NCBI GenBank assembly: GCA_029268085.1
Contig: JAJUHD010000009.1
Span: forward strand, 1 to 25,675
Reading direction: 5' to 3'
Source: Bacillota bacterium
GTDB taxonomy: Bacteria > Bacillota > Clostridia > Oscillospirales > Oscillospiraceae
DNA length: 25,675 nt
The position numbers and the translations under genes were made by a program. The notes beneath the pieces are model-generated. The model was not told where the DNA came from, ran no database searches, and saw only the letters and a program-made list of their open reading frames with translations. Each line of letters opens with the position of its first letter. The first letter of the stretch is position 1. Of the stretch, positions 1 through 6,198 are shown in pieces.

Positions 1-121
1 AGGGTTTGCATCTCTGCGGTTCGTTCTGGAAGCCTTTTTCAGCGTAGAAATCCTGCTCACTCGCGGTGAAGATAAATTCTGCGCCACAGTCTTTGCAAAT
101 AAGGGTCTTGTCTTGATTCAT
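1..121 (-). CDS. Zinc-ribbon domain protein, 3' part missing
   Basis: The frame opens with an ATG at 121 and runs off the left edge, so only the first 40 residues are visible. They begin MNQDKTLICKDCGAEF and continue with an aromatic/acidic stretch (EQDFYAEKGF) before an RC pair. This fits the small 'probable zinc-ribbon' family (zf-trcl type), in which CxxC (residues 9 and 12) pairs with a second CxxC that would lie just beyond the edge. The function of the family is unknown; nucleic-acid or protein binding is the usual guess. AAGGAA sits about 9 nt before the ATG, and a strong sigma-A promoter lies upstream at 181-209. The family assignment is fairly sure; the full length cannot be judged. 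Confidence 0.8.
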   Translation of the reverse strand, partial: MNQDKTLICKDCGAEFIFTASEQDFYAEKGFQNEPQRCKP

Positions 122-180
122 TAATAGATGTTCCTTTTCAATAAAAAAATATATGTCGGGTTTGTGGTCCAACATAGTCC

Positions 181-209
181 AGTATACAGACTCAACTGCT
201 CAATGTCAA
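181..209 (-). promoter_or_regulatory. Sigma-A promoter of the zinc-ribbon gene
   Basis: On the minus strand TTGACA (209-204) and TATACT (186-181) are separated by exactly 17 nt, close to the vegetative consensus. A 5-bp direct repeat TGGAC occurs twice 10 bp apart (181-177 and 171-167), around the expected start of transcription; it could be an operator or chance. Confidence 0.75.
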
Positions 210-350
210 CAAAATTTATTTTATTTTTATAGGCTTTTAATTGCCAACCGCCGGATTTTTATACTTTTTATCAAAAAAATAGGCTTTCAAGGCTGTTTCT
301 TCCTCAAATGATGCCCTGATAAATATTTCTGGCGCTCGAGTCCTCATTTG

Positions 351-359
351 TGCTATTAT
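351..359 (+). promoter_or_regulatory. Extended -10 promoter of the MBL-fold gene
   Basis: TG at 351-352 followed after one base by TATTAT (354-359) forms an extended -10 element 36 nt before the start codon at 395. No convincing -35 hexamer lies 16-18 nt upstream. The ten bases TTTGTGCTAT (347-356) recur at the promoter of the MFS gene (1390-1399). Confidence 0.45.
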
Positions 360-394
360 GTCTATGAGAAAAACAAAGGAGCATTTGGCTTAAC

Positions 395-1300
395 ATGTAC
401 GAAGGATTTTCAACAGACGGAAATTACAGAGACGATCTTATCAGCATCTCAAACGTGGGCGGAATCCCGGGCGGGGACGCCTTTCTTGTCGTCACGGAGA
501 GCAAAAGCGCGATAATCGACGCGGGGTATTCCTTCAGCGCGGAGAAAATGATGCGGAACATCAGGGGCATACTCGGTGAAAGGCAGCTCGACTTCGCCAT
601 ACTCACGCACTCGCACTATGACCACGCTTCCGGAGCGGCTTACTGCCGCCCGCATTACGGGGACTGCAGAATCATTTCAAGCGAATATGCGGCCAGGATC
701 TTCAGCAAACCTACCGCCATCGACGCCATGCGCGAGACAAACAGAAGCGCCGCCGAGTTCTACGGCTGGGGTGATTACGAGGACAGGCTCGGCGATCTGA
801 AAACAGACATTACCGTGCGCGAGGGCGACGTAATAGATCTGGGCGGCGTATCTTTGCATGTGCTTGACGCTCCCGGGCACACTAAGTGCTGCATCGCTTT
901 TTACATCCCCGAGGAAAAAATGCTGATTGGCTGCGAGACTATGGGCTGTTTCGCCTCAAAAGACCTCGTGCTTTCGTCCTATCTTGTCGGCTATCAGATA
1001 AGCGTGGACTTCATAAACCGCGTCAAAACCATGGATATCGACAAGCTTCTTGTTCCGCATTTCGGCGTTATAACAGGCGACGAATGCAGAAAATACATAG
1101 AGGGCGCTCTGCGCTCCGCCGTTATGCTGAAGGACTTTATCATAAACGACCACCTCTCGGGCAAATCAACGGGCGAGATTGTGGAGCATTACAAGGATGT
1201 GTACTACAACGGAGACCTGCGCAAAATCTGGCCTGTCAGGGCATTTTACCTTAACGCGGAGCATCTTGTTCCAATGGTGATAAAGGAAATCCTCGGATAA
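395..1300 (+). CDS. Metallo-beta-lactamase-fold hydrolase
   Basis: This 301-residue cytoplasmic protein has the metal-binding signature HxHxDH (His72, His74, Asp76, His77, in THSHYDH). A later His162 lies in DAPGHTKC and His222 in VPHFG, as in glyoxalase-II-like and related MBL-fold hydrolases. The substrate cannot be told from sequence. The segment where most family members carry the bridging Asp reads LIGCETMG, so Cys180/Glu181 replace the usual Gly-Asp; metal occupancy may therefore differ. About 80 C-terminal residues after the last metal ligand are helical and may form a lid or dimer surface. AAAGGAG (375-381) precedes the ATG at a rather long 13 nt. The gene stands alone between its own promoter and a possible terminator at 1313-1343. 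The fold is certain; the reaction is open. Confidence 0.9.
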   Translation: MYEGFSTDGNYRDDLISISNVGGIPGGDAFLVVTESKSAIIDAGYSFSAEKMMRNIRGILGERQLDFAILTHSHYDHASGAAYCRPHYGDCRIISSEYAARIFSKPTAIDAMRETNRSAAEFYGWGDYEDRLGDLKTDITVREGDVIDLGGVSLHVLDAPGHTKCCIAFYIPEEKMLIGCETMGCFASKDLVLSSYLVGYQISVDFINRVKTMDIDKLLVPHFGVITGDECRKYIEGALRSAVMLKDFIINDHLSGKSTGEIVEHYKDVYYNGDLRKIWPVRAFYLNAEHLVPMVIKEILG

Positions 1301-1312
1301 TCGAAAAATCAG

Positions 1313-1343
1313 CGCCGAGCCAGGCTTTTTACCGGCCTCGGCG
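1313..1343 (+). terminator. Possible terminator after the MBL-fold gene
   Basis: CGCCGAG (1313-1319) pairs with CTCGGCG (1337-1343) around an imperfect 17-nt middle. The plus-strand tail (TTAATATTAT) is a poor U-tract; the minus-strand tail (GATTTTTC) is better, although no minus-strand gene ends here. It lies 12 nt after the stop codon. Confidence 0.4.
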
Positions 1344-1370
1344 TTAATATTATAGACTGCAAGTATAAAA

Positions 1371-1402
1371 ATATTGTAATATACTGTAATTTGTGCTATG
1401 TT
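1371..1402 (+). promoter_or_regulatory. Promoter of the MFS gene with 10-bp direct repeats
   Basis: TTGTAA (1374-1379), a 17-nt spacer and TATGTT (1397-1402) with an upstream TG (1394-1395) make a plausible extended -10 sigma-A promoter. Two tandem decamers, ATATTGTAAT (1371-1380) and ATACTGTAAT (1381-1390), differ at one base and lie one helical turn apart over the -35 element and spacer, as an operator might. The leader of roughly 150 nt to the start codon at 1558 holds no gene and no riboswitch that I recognise. Confidence 0.5.
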
Positions 1403-1557
1403 TTAGTAAGCAGGCGATTTATACGCGGCGGCTATTAAGCGGCTCCGTGCAGCCTTTTCTATGGACTCTGTCATATGCGAAGATAATTTGATTTGGCTCT
1501 GTTTCGCGGTCTCGGCCCGGGACGGTCAGATAAATATTGAGCAGGAGGATTGTGTCA

Positions 1558-2766
1558 ATGTCAACAGCCGGTTTAAGCGTATCTCCCAGGAAAAAACTGA
1601 ACCCTTATGTCTACATCGTTATCCTGATTCTGTTCTACATGTGCTACGGAAACTGCCAGTACAAGCTCAATCCCATCCTTACATACCTGATGGATCTGAT
1701 GAAGATCAACACTGCGAGCGCGGGACTTCTGACTTCAACCGTAAACCTTCTGGCGATATTCATAACCATACCGCTAGGCGTGGTCATGAACAGGATCGGC
1801 CCGCGCAAGATGGGCTTTTTCGGCATGGCTCTCGTACTTGCCGGATCGCTTCTCGGCACGTTCTTTACCACCAGCTTCCCTTTGATGATGGTCTCCCAGC
1901 TTATAGTAGGAGCGGGCGGCGCCGCCATCTCCATCGCCGCGCCTTACGTCATAGCCTGCCTCTTTGTGCCCGAAATGCGCGGCAGGGCTAACGGCGCTTA
2001 CATTATGGCGGGCACGCTTTCACAGCTCCTCATGTACAACATAGTACCCCGCATCGTTACCAAAGTGAACGTCTCGCCCGCCTGGTGGCTGACCAACGTC
2101 TGGTGCGTCGTCATGCTGGTCGTCTGGCACTTCACAATAACCGATGAGGTCGCTCCTCCCGCGGGAGAAAAAGGGGCCAGAGGGCCTTCGCTCGGGAAAG
2201 TCCTCCGCTCCCTAGCCGATCCCCGTATGCTGAGGTTCTTTATAGGCGGCACCTTTATGATGGGCTCCGCAATTGCGGTTCTGGCGATGACGCCGAGCTA
2301 CCTTATAAGGGTAAAGCAAATGAATCCGGCGGCCGCGGGAGGGCTCGTTTCGGTCGCCGCTCTGGTCGGCGCCATCAGCTCGCTTGCGGGCGGCTGGCTG
2401 TCGGACGCTTTGAAGACGCGCAAATGGCTTTTTGTTATCTGTTTCGCCTGGATGGCGGTGTCGAGGGTGATGATTGCTTATCTCCCGAGCGGCATGCTGC
2501 TTAACGTGACGATATGGCTGCAGGGCATCCCCTCCATAACGATGGGCCTGTTTTATACCGCGGGAAGCGACGTCATCGAGAAGGAAAATTACGCCATGTG
2601 CTGCTCCATCCTGAGCACGGGCACAAAAATCGGTTCTTTCTTCGGAGCTACGCTTTTCGGCATATTCGCCGCAACCTCCCTCGGCTTTGCAGGCGCATAC
2701 ATGGTATTCGCGGTCCTTTCCATTGTGCCTCTGATCTGCATGGTCACACTCAAGGGGCTGAAATAA
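1558..2766 (+). CDS. Major facilitator superfamily transporter
   Basis: A 402-residue integral membrane protein with about twelve hydrophobic segments. The loop between segments 2 and 3 carries the MFS signature in the form GVVMNRIGPRKMGF, and the second half has a related loop, GWLSDALKTRKW, so both six-helix halves are present. A charged cytoplasmic loop (DEVAPPAGEKGARG) separates them. The overall look is that of NarK/CynX-type anion or small-molecule carriers, but the substrate is unknown. The frame is open from a TTG at 1537, but AGGAGG at 1543-1548 lies 9 nt before ATG 1558, so the latter is the better start. The gene is monocistronic, with its own promoter and the terminator at 2787-2818. 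No neighbouring enzyme suggests a substrate, unless the upstream hydrolase acts in the same pathway. Confidence 0.88.
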   Translation: MSTAGLSVSPRKKLNPYVYIVILILFYMCYGNCQYKLNPILTYLMDLMKINTASAGLLTSTVNLLAIFITIPLGVVMNRIGPRKMGFFGMALVLAGSLLGTFFTTSFPLMMVSQLIVGAGGAAISIAAPYVIACLFVPEMRGRANGAYIMAGTLSQLLMYNIVPRIVTKVNVSPAWWLTNVWCVVMLVVWHFTITDEVAPPAGEKGARGPSLGKVLRSLADPRMLRFFIGGTFMMGSAIAVLAMTPSYLIRVKQMNPAAAGGLVSVAALVGAISSLAGGWLSDALKTRKWLFVICFAWMAVSRVMIAYLPSGMLLNVTIWLQGIPSITMGLFYTAGSDVIEKENYAMCCSILSTGTKIGSFFGATLFGIFAATSLGFAGAYMVFAVLSIVPLICMVTLKGLK

Positions 2767-2786
2767 GCCTGTTTTTTAGAGTCACG

Positions 2787-2818
2787 GAACCGCTCCCCAT
2801 CGGGCGCGGTTCTTTTTT
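2787..2818 (+). terminator. Intrinsic terminator of the MFS gene
   Basis: GAACCGC (2787-2793) pairs with GCGGTTC (2806-2812), with further CCC/GGG pairing in the loop, and six T residues follow at 2813-2818. It lies 20 nt after the stop codon. Confidence 0.85.
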
Positions 2819-2857
2819 ATTAATTATCTTAATTTTTTTATTAATTATCTTAATTTT
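2813..2857 (+). repeat. 21-bp tandem direct repeat, AT-rich
   Basis: The unit ATTAATTATCTTAATTTT occurs at 2819-2836 and again identically at 2840-2857 with a period of 21 bp; the preceding T-run is also duplicated. The array starts in the terminator tail of the MFS gene and ends 4 nt before the -35 box of the next operon. Confidence 0.85.
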
Positions 2858-2861
2858 AATA

Positions 2862-2889
2862 TTGACAAATTTAAAAAAAGATGTAGTAT
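2862..2889 (+). promoter_or_regulatory. Promoter of the DUF2089/yvl-like operon
   Basis: A perfect TTGACA (2862-2867) is followed after 16 nt by TAGTAT (2884-2889), inside the longer AT-rich run TAGTATATAG, so the exact -10 register is uncertain. The start codon follows 41 nt later. The AT-rich direct repeat lies immediately upstream and could act as an UP-like element or regulator site. Confidence 0.6.
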
Positions 2890-2930
2890 ATAGCTGTAAA
2901 CAAATTATTTATTATGAAAGAGGAATCGGC

Positions 2931-3308
2931 ATGGGCTACTCCCCTCCCTCGAAATGCGCGGTATGCGGAAACGCTCTCGATATCACAAGGCTGAGCTGCC
3001 CTAACTGCAAGTCGGAGCTTTCCGGCGTCTTTTCCCCCTGCAAATACTGCACCCTGAGCGACAGGCATAAGCTCTTTCTCGACACCTTCCTGCAGTGCCG
3101 CGGAAACATAAAGGAGGTCGAGCGCAGCCTTTCCATCTCCTATCCCACAGTCAAAGGCTTGCTCGACGAACTTATCAGAACGCTTTTCCCGGCGGAAAAC
3201 AGTACCGAAGAACCTTCTTACAGCACTTCAGAAATTCTCGACATGCTCGAAAGAAAGGAAATCGACGCGGACGAGGCGGCTCGCCTTCTATCCCGGATTA
3301 AAAAATAA
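2931..3308 (+). CDS. DUF2089 zinc-ribbon/HTH protein
   Basis: This 125-residue protein opens with three CxxC pairs (Cys9/12, Cys23/26, Cys37/40), a compact zinc-binding head. A helical region (residues 47-85) follows with a turn (YPTVKGLLDEL) that looks like a DNA-binding helix-turn-helix. The C-terminal 25 residues (EILDMLERKEIDADEAARLL) form a short helical hairpin of the SHOCT-like type seen at the N-terminus of YvlB/LiaX proteins. The arrangement matches DUF2089 proteins, which in Firmicutes often head yvl/lia-like operons; autoregulation of the operon is a reasonable inference, not shown. GAAAGAGGAA lies about 7 nt before ATG 2931. An open frame reaches back to 2514 inside the MFS gene, but the terminator and promoter in between exclude that start. 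The next gene begins 12 nt after the stop. Confidence 0.85.
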   Translation: MGYSPPSKCAVCGNALDITRLSCPNCKSELSGVFSPCKYCTLSDRHKLFLDTFLQCRGNIKEVERSLSISYPTVKGLLDELIRTLFPAENSTEEPSYSTSEILDMLERKEIDADEAARLLSRIKK

Positions 3309-3320
3309 GGAGAATCGGCT

Positions 3321-3764
3321 ATGACGGAACATGACAGAATCAGAATTCTTAATATGGTAAAAAACGGGGTCATCACGGTTGAGGAAGCGGAGAAGCTTTT
3401 GAGCGCCGCAGAGCCTTCGCCGGAGGAGCGGCCGGCGCGCGCCTCGGAGGACATCGCCATCAAGGACAGCCGCGGCAGAAAGGGGAAAAAAGTACGGATA
3501 GTTGTTGATGCGGCGGGAGAGAACACCAAAACCGCAAAGGTGAACGTCTCCATCCCCCTCTCGCTAATCAGAACCCTCGGACCTGTTATCGTCAAGAATA
3601 TGCCGCAGGAGGCTAGAGACGACCTAGGCAAATCCGGCATCGACATCATGCAGATTTTTGCCGACATAGAAAGCCTTATCGACAACGGACTCGACGAGGA
3701 CATAGTTAACGTCGATACCGGAGAAGGCAATGAGAAGGCAAAGGTAAGGATCTATGTCGAATAG
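3321..3764 (+). CDS. YvlB/LiaX-like SHOCT-domain protein
   Basis: A 147-residue soluble protein. Residues 8-29 (ILNMVKNGVITVEEAEKLL) are the SHOCT-like helical hairpin that opens YvlB and LiaX. A charged, Pro/Glu-rich linker of about 40 residues follows, then a beta-type strand (VNVSIPLSLI), a helical stretch and a final strand pair (DIVNVDTG and KAKVRIYV). It lacks the large beta-helix (DUF4097 type) of full-length YvlB/LiaX, so it is a short version. LiaX of enterococci takes part in the cell-envelope stress response; a role here is inferred only from family and operon. AAGGAG overlaps the stop of the preceding gene, and its own 3' end overlaps the next gene by 11 nt, so translation is probably coupled. 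Confidence 0.75.
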   Translation: MTEHDRIRILNMVKNGVITVEEAEKLLSAAEPSPEERPARASEDIAIKDSRGRKGKKVRIVVDAAGENTKTAKVNVSIPLSLIRTLGPVIVKNMPQEARDDLGKSGIDIMQIFADIESLIDNGLDEDIVNVDTGEGNEKAKVRIYVE

Positions 3765-4071
3765 GAGAGCCTTTATCATATGGCTGTCCGTCAGCTTCAG
3801 GTCAAGCCGAAGCTTCAGGATCGCGCTCCCCGTCCCGCTTATTCTTCTGCTGGGCGTGTCGGATTTTCTGGAGGATGCGGCCTTCCTGATTCCGGCCCGG
3901 AAAGGCGGCCCTCGCGGAGGGGAATTCTCCTCGTCATCCGCCAAGAGCATTTTAATCGCCTGCGCGGCCTTTTTGCGCGAGACGGCTCTTCACACGGAGC
4001 CCTTCGAGCTTGCAGACATAGACGTTGCGGACGGGGACAGCCGCCTTGCAGTAAAGTGCCTGATTAAATAG
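3754..4071 (+). CDS. Small unknown protein of the yvl-like operon
   Basis: I do not recognise this 105-residue protein as a named family. It overlaps its neighbour by 11 nt and has AAGGTAAGGAT just before the ATG. The next gene starts 21 nt downstream, so it belongs to the operon. A basic N-terminus precedes a short hydrophobic run (IALPVPLILLLGV), too short for a sure membrane helix. The rest contains a helix (SAKSILIACAAFL) and ends with ELADIDVADG and LAVKCLI. The order of elements (amphipathic 'VPL' strand, helix, 'VDV' strand, terminal V-I strand) parallels the C-terminal 75 residues of the preceding protein, which suggests a duplicated domain. Function unknown; envelope stress is the only contextual hint. 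Some chance remains that it is not expressed. Confidence 0.6.
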   Translation: MSNRRAFIIWLSVSFRSSRSFRIALPVPLILLLGVSDFLEDAAFLIPARKGGPRGGEFSSSSAKSILIACAAFLRETALHTEPFELADIDVADGDSRLAVKCLIK

Positions 4072-4092
4072 AGTATTAATGGAGTCGAACAT

Positions 4093-4437
4093 ATGAGACT
4101 TATGGTCAAATGGTTTATCTGCTTTGCGGCGCTGCTTGTGGCCCGGGCTCTTTTTCCCGCTGATTTTTGGGTTTACGGGGGATTGCTGACTCTCGCCGCT
4201 GCCGCAGCTGTGCTTATGCTCGCAAACCTCGCGATACGCCCGATTCTGCAGATAGTCGCGCTTCCCGTGACTATCGTCACCTTCGGGCTTTTCAGCCTCG
4301 TCGTCAATGCAGGAGTCGTTGCTTTGACGGATTTTCTCGTTCCGCTTATCCGCATACGCGGCTTCTGGGTCTGCCTGCTTATTGCGCTGCTCGTATCCGT
4401 CGGAAACGGACTGTTCGCAAGCAGGCACAGGGCGTGA
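4093..4437 (+). CDS. YvlD-like membrane protein (phage holin family 4)
   Basis: A 114-residue protein with four predicted membrane segments (about residues 4-20, 26-45, 55-85 with a central turn, 95-110). The diagnostic stretches ANLAIRPILQIVALPVT and TFGLFSLVVNAG are typical of the YvlD/Phage_holin_4_2 family, which despite its name is chromosomal and usually linked to envelope-stress genes. It is the last gene of the DUF2089 operon, matching the order yvlB...yvlD known from Bacillus. No PspC-like partner (YvlC) is present here. GGAG (4081-4084) lies 8 nt before the ATG. Molecular role unknown; family placement is confident. Confidence 0.85.
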   Translation: MRLMVKWFICFAALLVARALFPADFWVYGGLLTLAAAAAVLMLANLAIRPILQIVALPVTIVTFGLFSLVVNAGVVALTDFLVPLIRIRGFWVCLLIALLVSVGNGLFASRHRA

Positions 4438-4459
4438 GAGGAAAAGGCGGAAAAACAGA

Positions 4460-4494
4460 GGGCGCCCGGCCGATGCTGCCGGACGCCCTTTTAT
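4460..4494. terminator. Bidirectional terminator between convergent operons
   Basis: GGGCGCCCGGC (4460-4470) pairs with GCCGGACGCCC (4478-4488) with one mismatch. On the plus strand TTTTATCTTT follows; on the minus strand the stem is followed by CTCTGTTTTT. It serves yvlD from the left and the amino acid transporter from the right. Confidence 0.85.
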
Positions 4495-4533
4495 CTTTAT
4501 ATCGAGTATCTCCCGATTGCGAAAATTCAATCC

Positions 4534-5307
4534 TTACTCCGCAGCGTAAGCTACACGGACCGTCTTCTGCCTCTTTTGCAGGCTGCGCACCAAAATTGAG
4601 ATCGCGAAATTTATCGCGAAGTAAATCGCGCAGGCTAGCCCGCAAAGCACAAATACGTCGCTTACGTTCTGCGTGGGCTGACCCGTATACATAGGAGCGA
4701 GCTGTATCATCCTGAAAACGCGCCCCAAAAACTCTATATAGGCTATGTTGGCAATATACGATGTATCCTTGATGGTTGTTATTATCTGGCTGAGCATCGT
4801 CGGCACGATCGCCCTTATCGTCTGAGGCAGCACGATATAAAGGAGCACCTGCACAAACGTAAAGCCCTGCGAGTAACCGGCCTCAAACTGTCCCTTGTCC
4901 ACCGAATTCAGTCCGCCCCGTATGATCTCCGCCATTACGGAGGATGTGAAGAGCACAAGCGCCACAATGGATTTGAACAGAAGCTGCACCTCTGTTGTGC
5001 TGAGGGCTATGGCCTCCGCCCAGGCGATTGGAATCGAAGGGACCGGAAAGGACACAAGGCATATGAACATCCAAAGCATGAGCGGAGTATTCCGGAATAT
5101 CTCTATGTATGCTATGGCAACCCATTTTAATATGCGCTGGGGCCCCCTTGTGCAGTAGTTTCGCAAGAGCGCAAGCACCGAGCCGAATACGAAGCCTATT
5201 ACTATTGCTAAGACCGCAATCATCACGGTGAAAGCTACTCCCTTGAAAAAGTACGACATAAGGCCGCCGTTTGAGAGCATTGAAAGGCTCGCCTGGAGCT
5301 CCGTCAT
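4534..5307 (-). CDS. Polar amino acid ABC transporter permease 2
   Basis: A 257-residue HisM/GlnP-type inner-membrane permease with about five hydrophobic segments. The cytoplasmic EAA loop, which docks with the ATPase, reads YSQGFTFVQVLLYIVLPQ, and the family hallmark RNTPLMLWMF lies near residue 93. Together with the upstream permease it should form the heterodimeric channel for a polar amino acid. Its ATG overlaps the end of the upstream permease gene by 4 nt (5304-5307), which points to translational coupling. It is the last gene of the operon, followed by the bidirectional terminator at 4460-4494. The substrate (Gln, Glu, Cys, His and so on) cannot be resolved. Confidence 0.9.
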   Translation of the reverse strand: MTELQASLSMLSNGGLMSYFFKGVAFTVMIAVLAIVIGFVFGSVLALLRNYCTRGPQRILKWVAIAYIEIFRNTPLMLWMFICLVSFPVPSIPIAWAEAIALSTTEVQLLFKSIVALVLFTSSVMAEIIRGGLNSVDKGQFEAGYSQGFTFVQVLLYIVLPQTIRAIVPTMLSQIITTIKDTSYIANIAYIEFLGRVFRMIQLAPMYTGQPTQNVSDVFVLCGLACAIYFAINFAISILVRSLQKRQKTVRVAYAAE

Positions 5308-6122
5308 TCGAGTCCGCCCCCTTCCGAAGAATTTTCACGCGTCCCGGAAGCGGGCGCGTCGTCCGAACTACCACCGATTATCCTGTCCAGCTCCGCGTCG
5401 GAAACGGCGTCCGGCGCTTTTTTCTTTTTAGGCGCGTTGATTCGCTGGTCGCGGTCCTTGAGCCTTTGCTCCCAGCGCGCGGCGATTGTTGAGAGCGGAA
5501 AACAGATGGCGAAGAAGATGATTCCGCTGAATACATAAGCCGCGGACGCGTATCTCGCGGTGCTCAGCCCCACCGCATAGGCGTTGGTGGCGGATATCAG
5601 ATCCACTGCGCCTCCCACCAGCAGCATGCAGGATGTATTTTTAATGAGATTTACCACCTGATTTACCATCGGGGGAAGTATTATTTTTATGGTCTGAGGA
5701 AGTATTATGTAGCGCATCGTTTGAATATAGGTGAAGCCCTGGGAGTAGGCGGCCTCCGACTGACCCTTCGGCACCGCCTCGATCCCCGCTCTGAACACTT
5801 CCGAAAAGTACGCTCCGTGATAGATTCCGAGGGCCAGCATTCCGGCCACCAGGGGCTTGAAGCTCCTGACGCCCGCAAATGTCACGGCGTAGAAAAGAAA
5901 CAGCGCCTGAAGCATCAGAGGGGTGTTCTGAATGAATTCCACATATATCCGGCTGATTATCTTCAGAGGTTTCCTGCCCGAGGTGGAGAAAAGACCCAGA
6001 ATTATCCCGAGAATAAGGGCTATTGAAAACCCCACGAGGGTCATTTGGACCGTGGCGATTAGCCCGCTTTGGAAAATCCGGTAGTCCCGGAACAGCGCCG
6101 CCCAGGATTCAGCCTTGAACAT
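5304..6122 (-). CDS. Polar amino acid ABC transporter permease 1
   Basis: A 272-residue permease of the HisM family with the hallmark QNTPLMLQALF (about residue 65) and the EAA loop YSQGFTYIQTMRYIILPQ. About 220 residues are typical membrane domain. A hydrophilic tail of roughly 55 residues follows, rich in Lys, Asp and Ser (starting RWEQRLKDRDQR, then KKKKAPDAV); such tails are usually short or absent in this family, and this one may be a disordered cytoplasmic extension. AGGGG lies about 11 nt before the ATG. The gene sits 76 nt downstream of the lipoprotein gene, across a strong hairpin at 6153-6188, and overlaps permease 2 by 4 nt. Confidence 0.9.
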   Translation of the reverse strand: MFKAESWAALFRDYRIFQSGLIATVQMTLVGFSIALILGIILGLFSTSGRKPLKIISRIYVEFIQNTPLMLQALFLFYAVTFAGVRSFKPLVAGMLALGIYHGAYFSEVFRAGIEAVPKGQSEAAYSQGFTYIQTMRYIILPQTIKIILPPMVNQVVNLIKNTSCMLLVGGAVDLISATNAYAVGLSTARYASAAYVFSGIIFFAICFPLSTIAARWEQRLKDRDQRINAPKKKKAPDAVSDAELDRIIGGSSDDAPASGTRENSSEGGGLE

Positions 6123-6152
6123 GTCAGAACATTCCCCTTTTTCGCAGAATCA

Positions 6153-6188
6153 GCCGTCAGCACAGTGCCGAAGCTCTGCGCTGACGGC
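6153..6188 (-). other. Intercistronic hairpin with UUCG loop
   Basis: In the minus-strand RNA, GCCGTCAGCGCAG (6188-6176) pairs with CTGTGCTGACGGC (6165-6153): 13 pairs including one G-U. The loop is closed further by GC-UUCG-GC. No U-tract follows (the next bases are TGATTCTGCG), so it is not a classical terminator. It lies 10 nt after the lipoprotein stop codon and 30 nt before the permease start, where a stem would protect the 3' end of the lipoprotein message or reduce read-through. Confidence 0.75.
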
Positions 6189-6198
6189 AACGGAAAAA

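Noticed and set aside
1403..1557. Riboswitch in the 150-nt MFS leader
   Set aside because: Only a weak GGCT/AGCC stem is visible; no known riboswitch core motif was recognised.
2514..2930. Upstream extension of the DUF2089 gene to 2514 within the MFS gene
   Set aside because: It would cross the MFS stop region, a strong terminator, the tandem repeat and a TTGACA promoter; a good ribosome site and a family-like start exist at 2931.
4093..4437. Prophage holin, implying phage remnants
   Set aside because: The family name is misleading; this is the chromosomal YvlD type in an operon with yvl-like genes, and no other phage gene is near.
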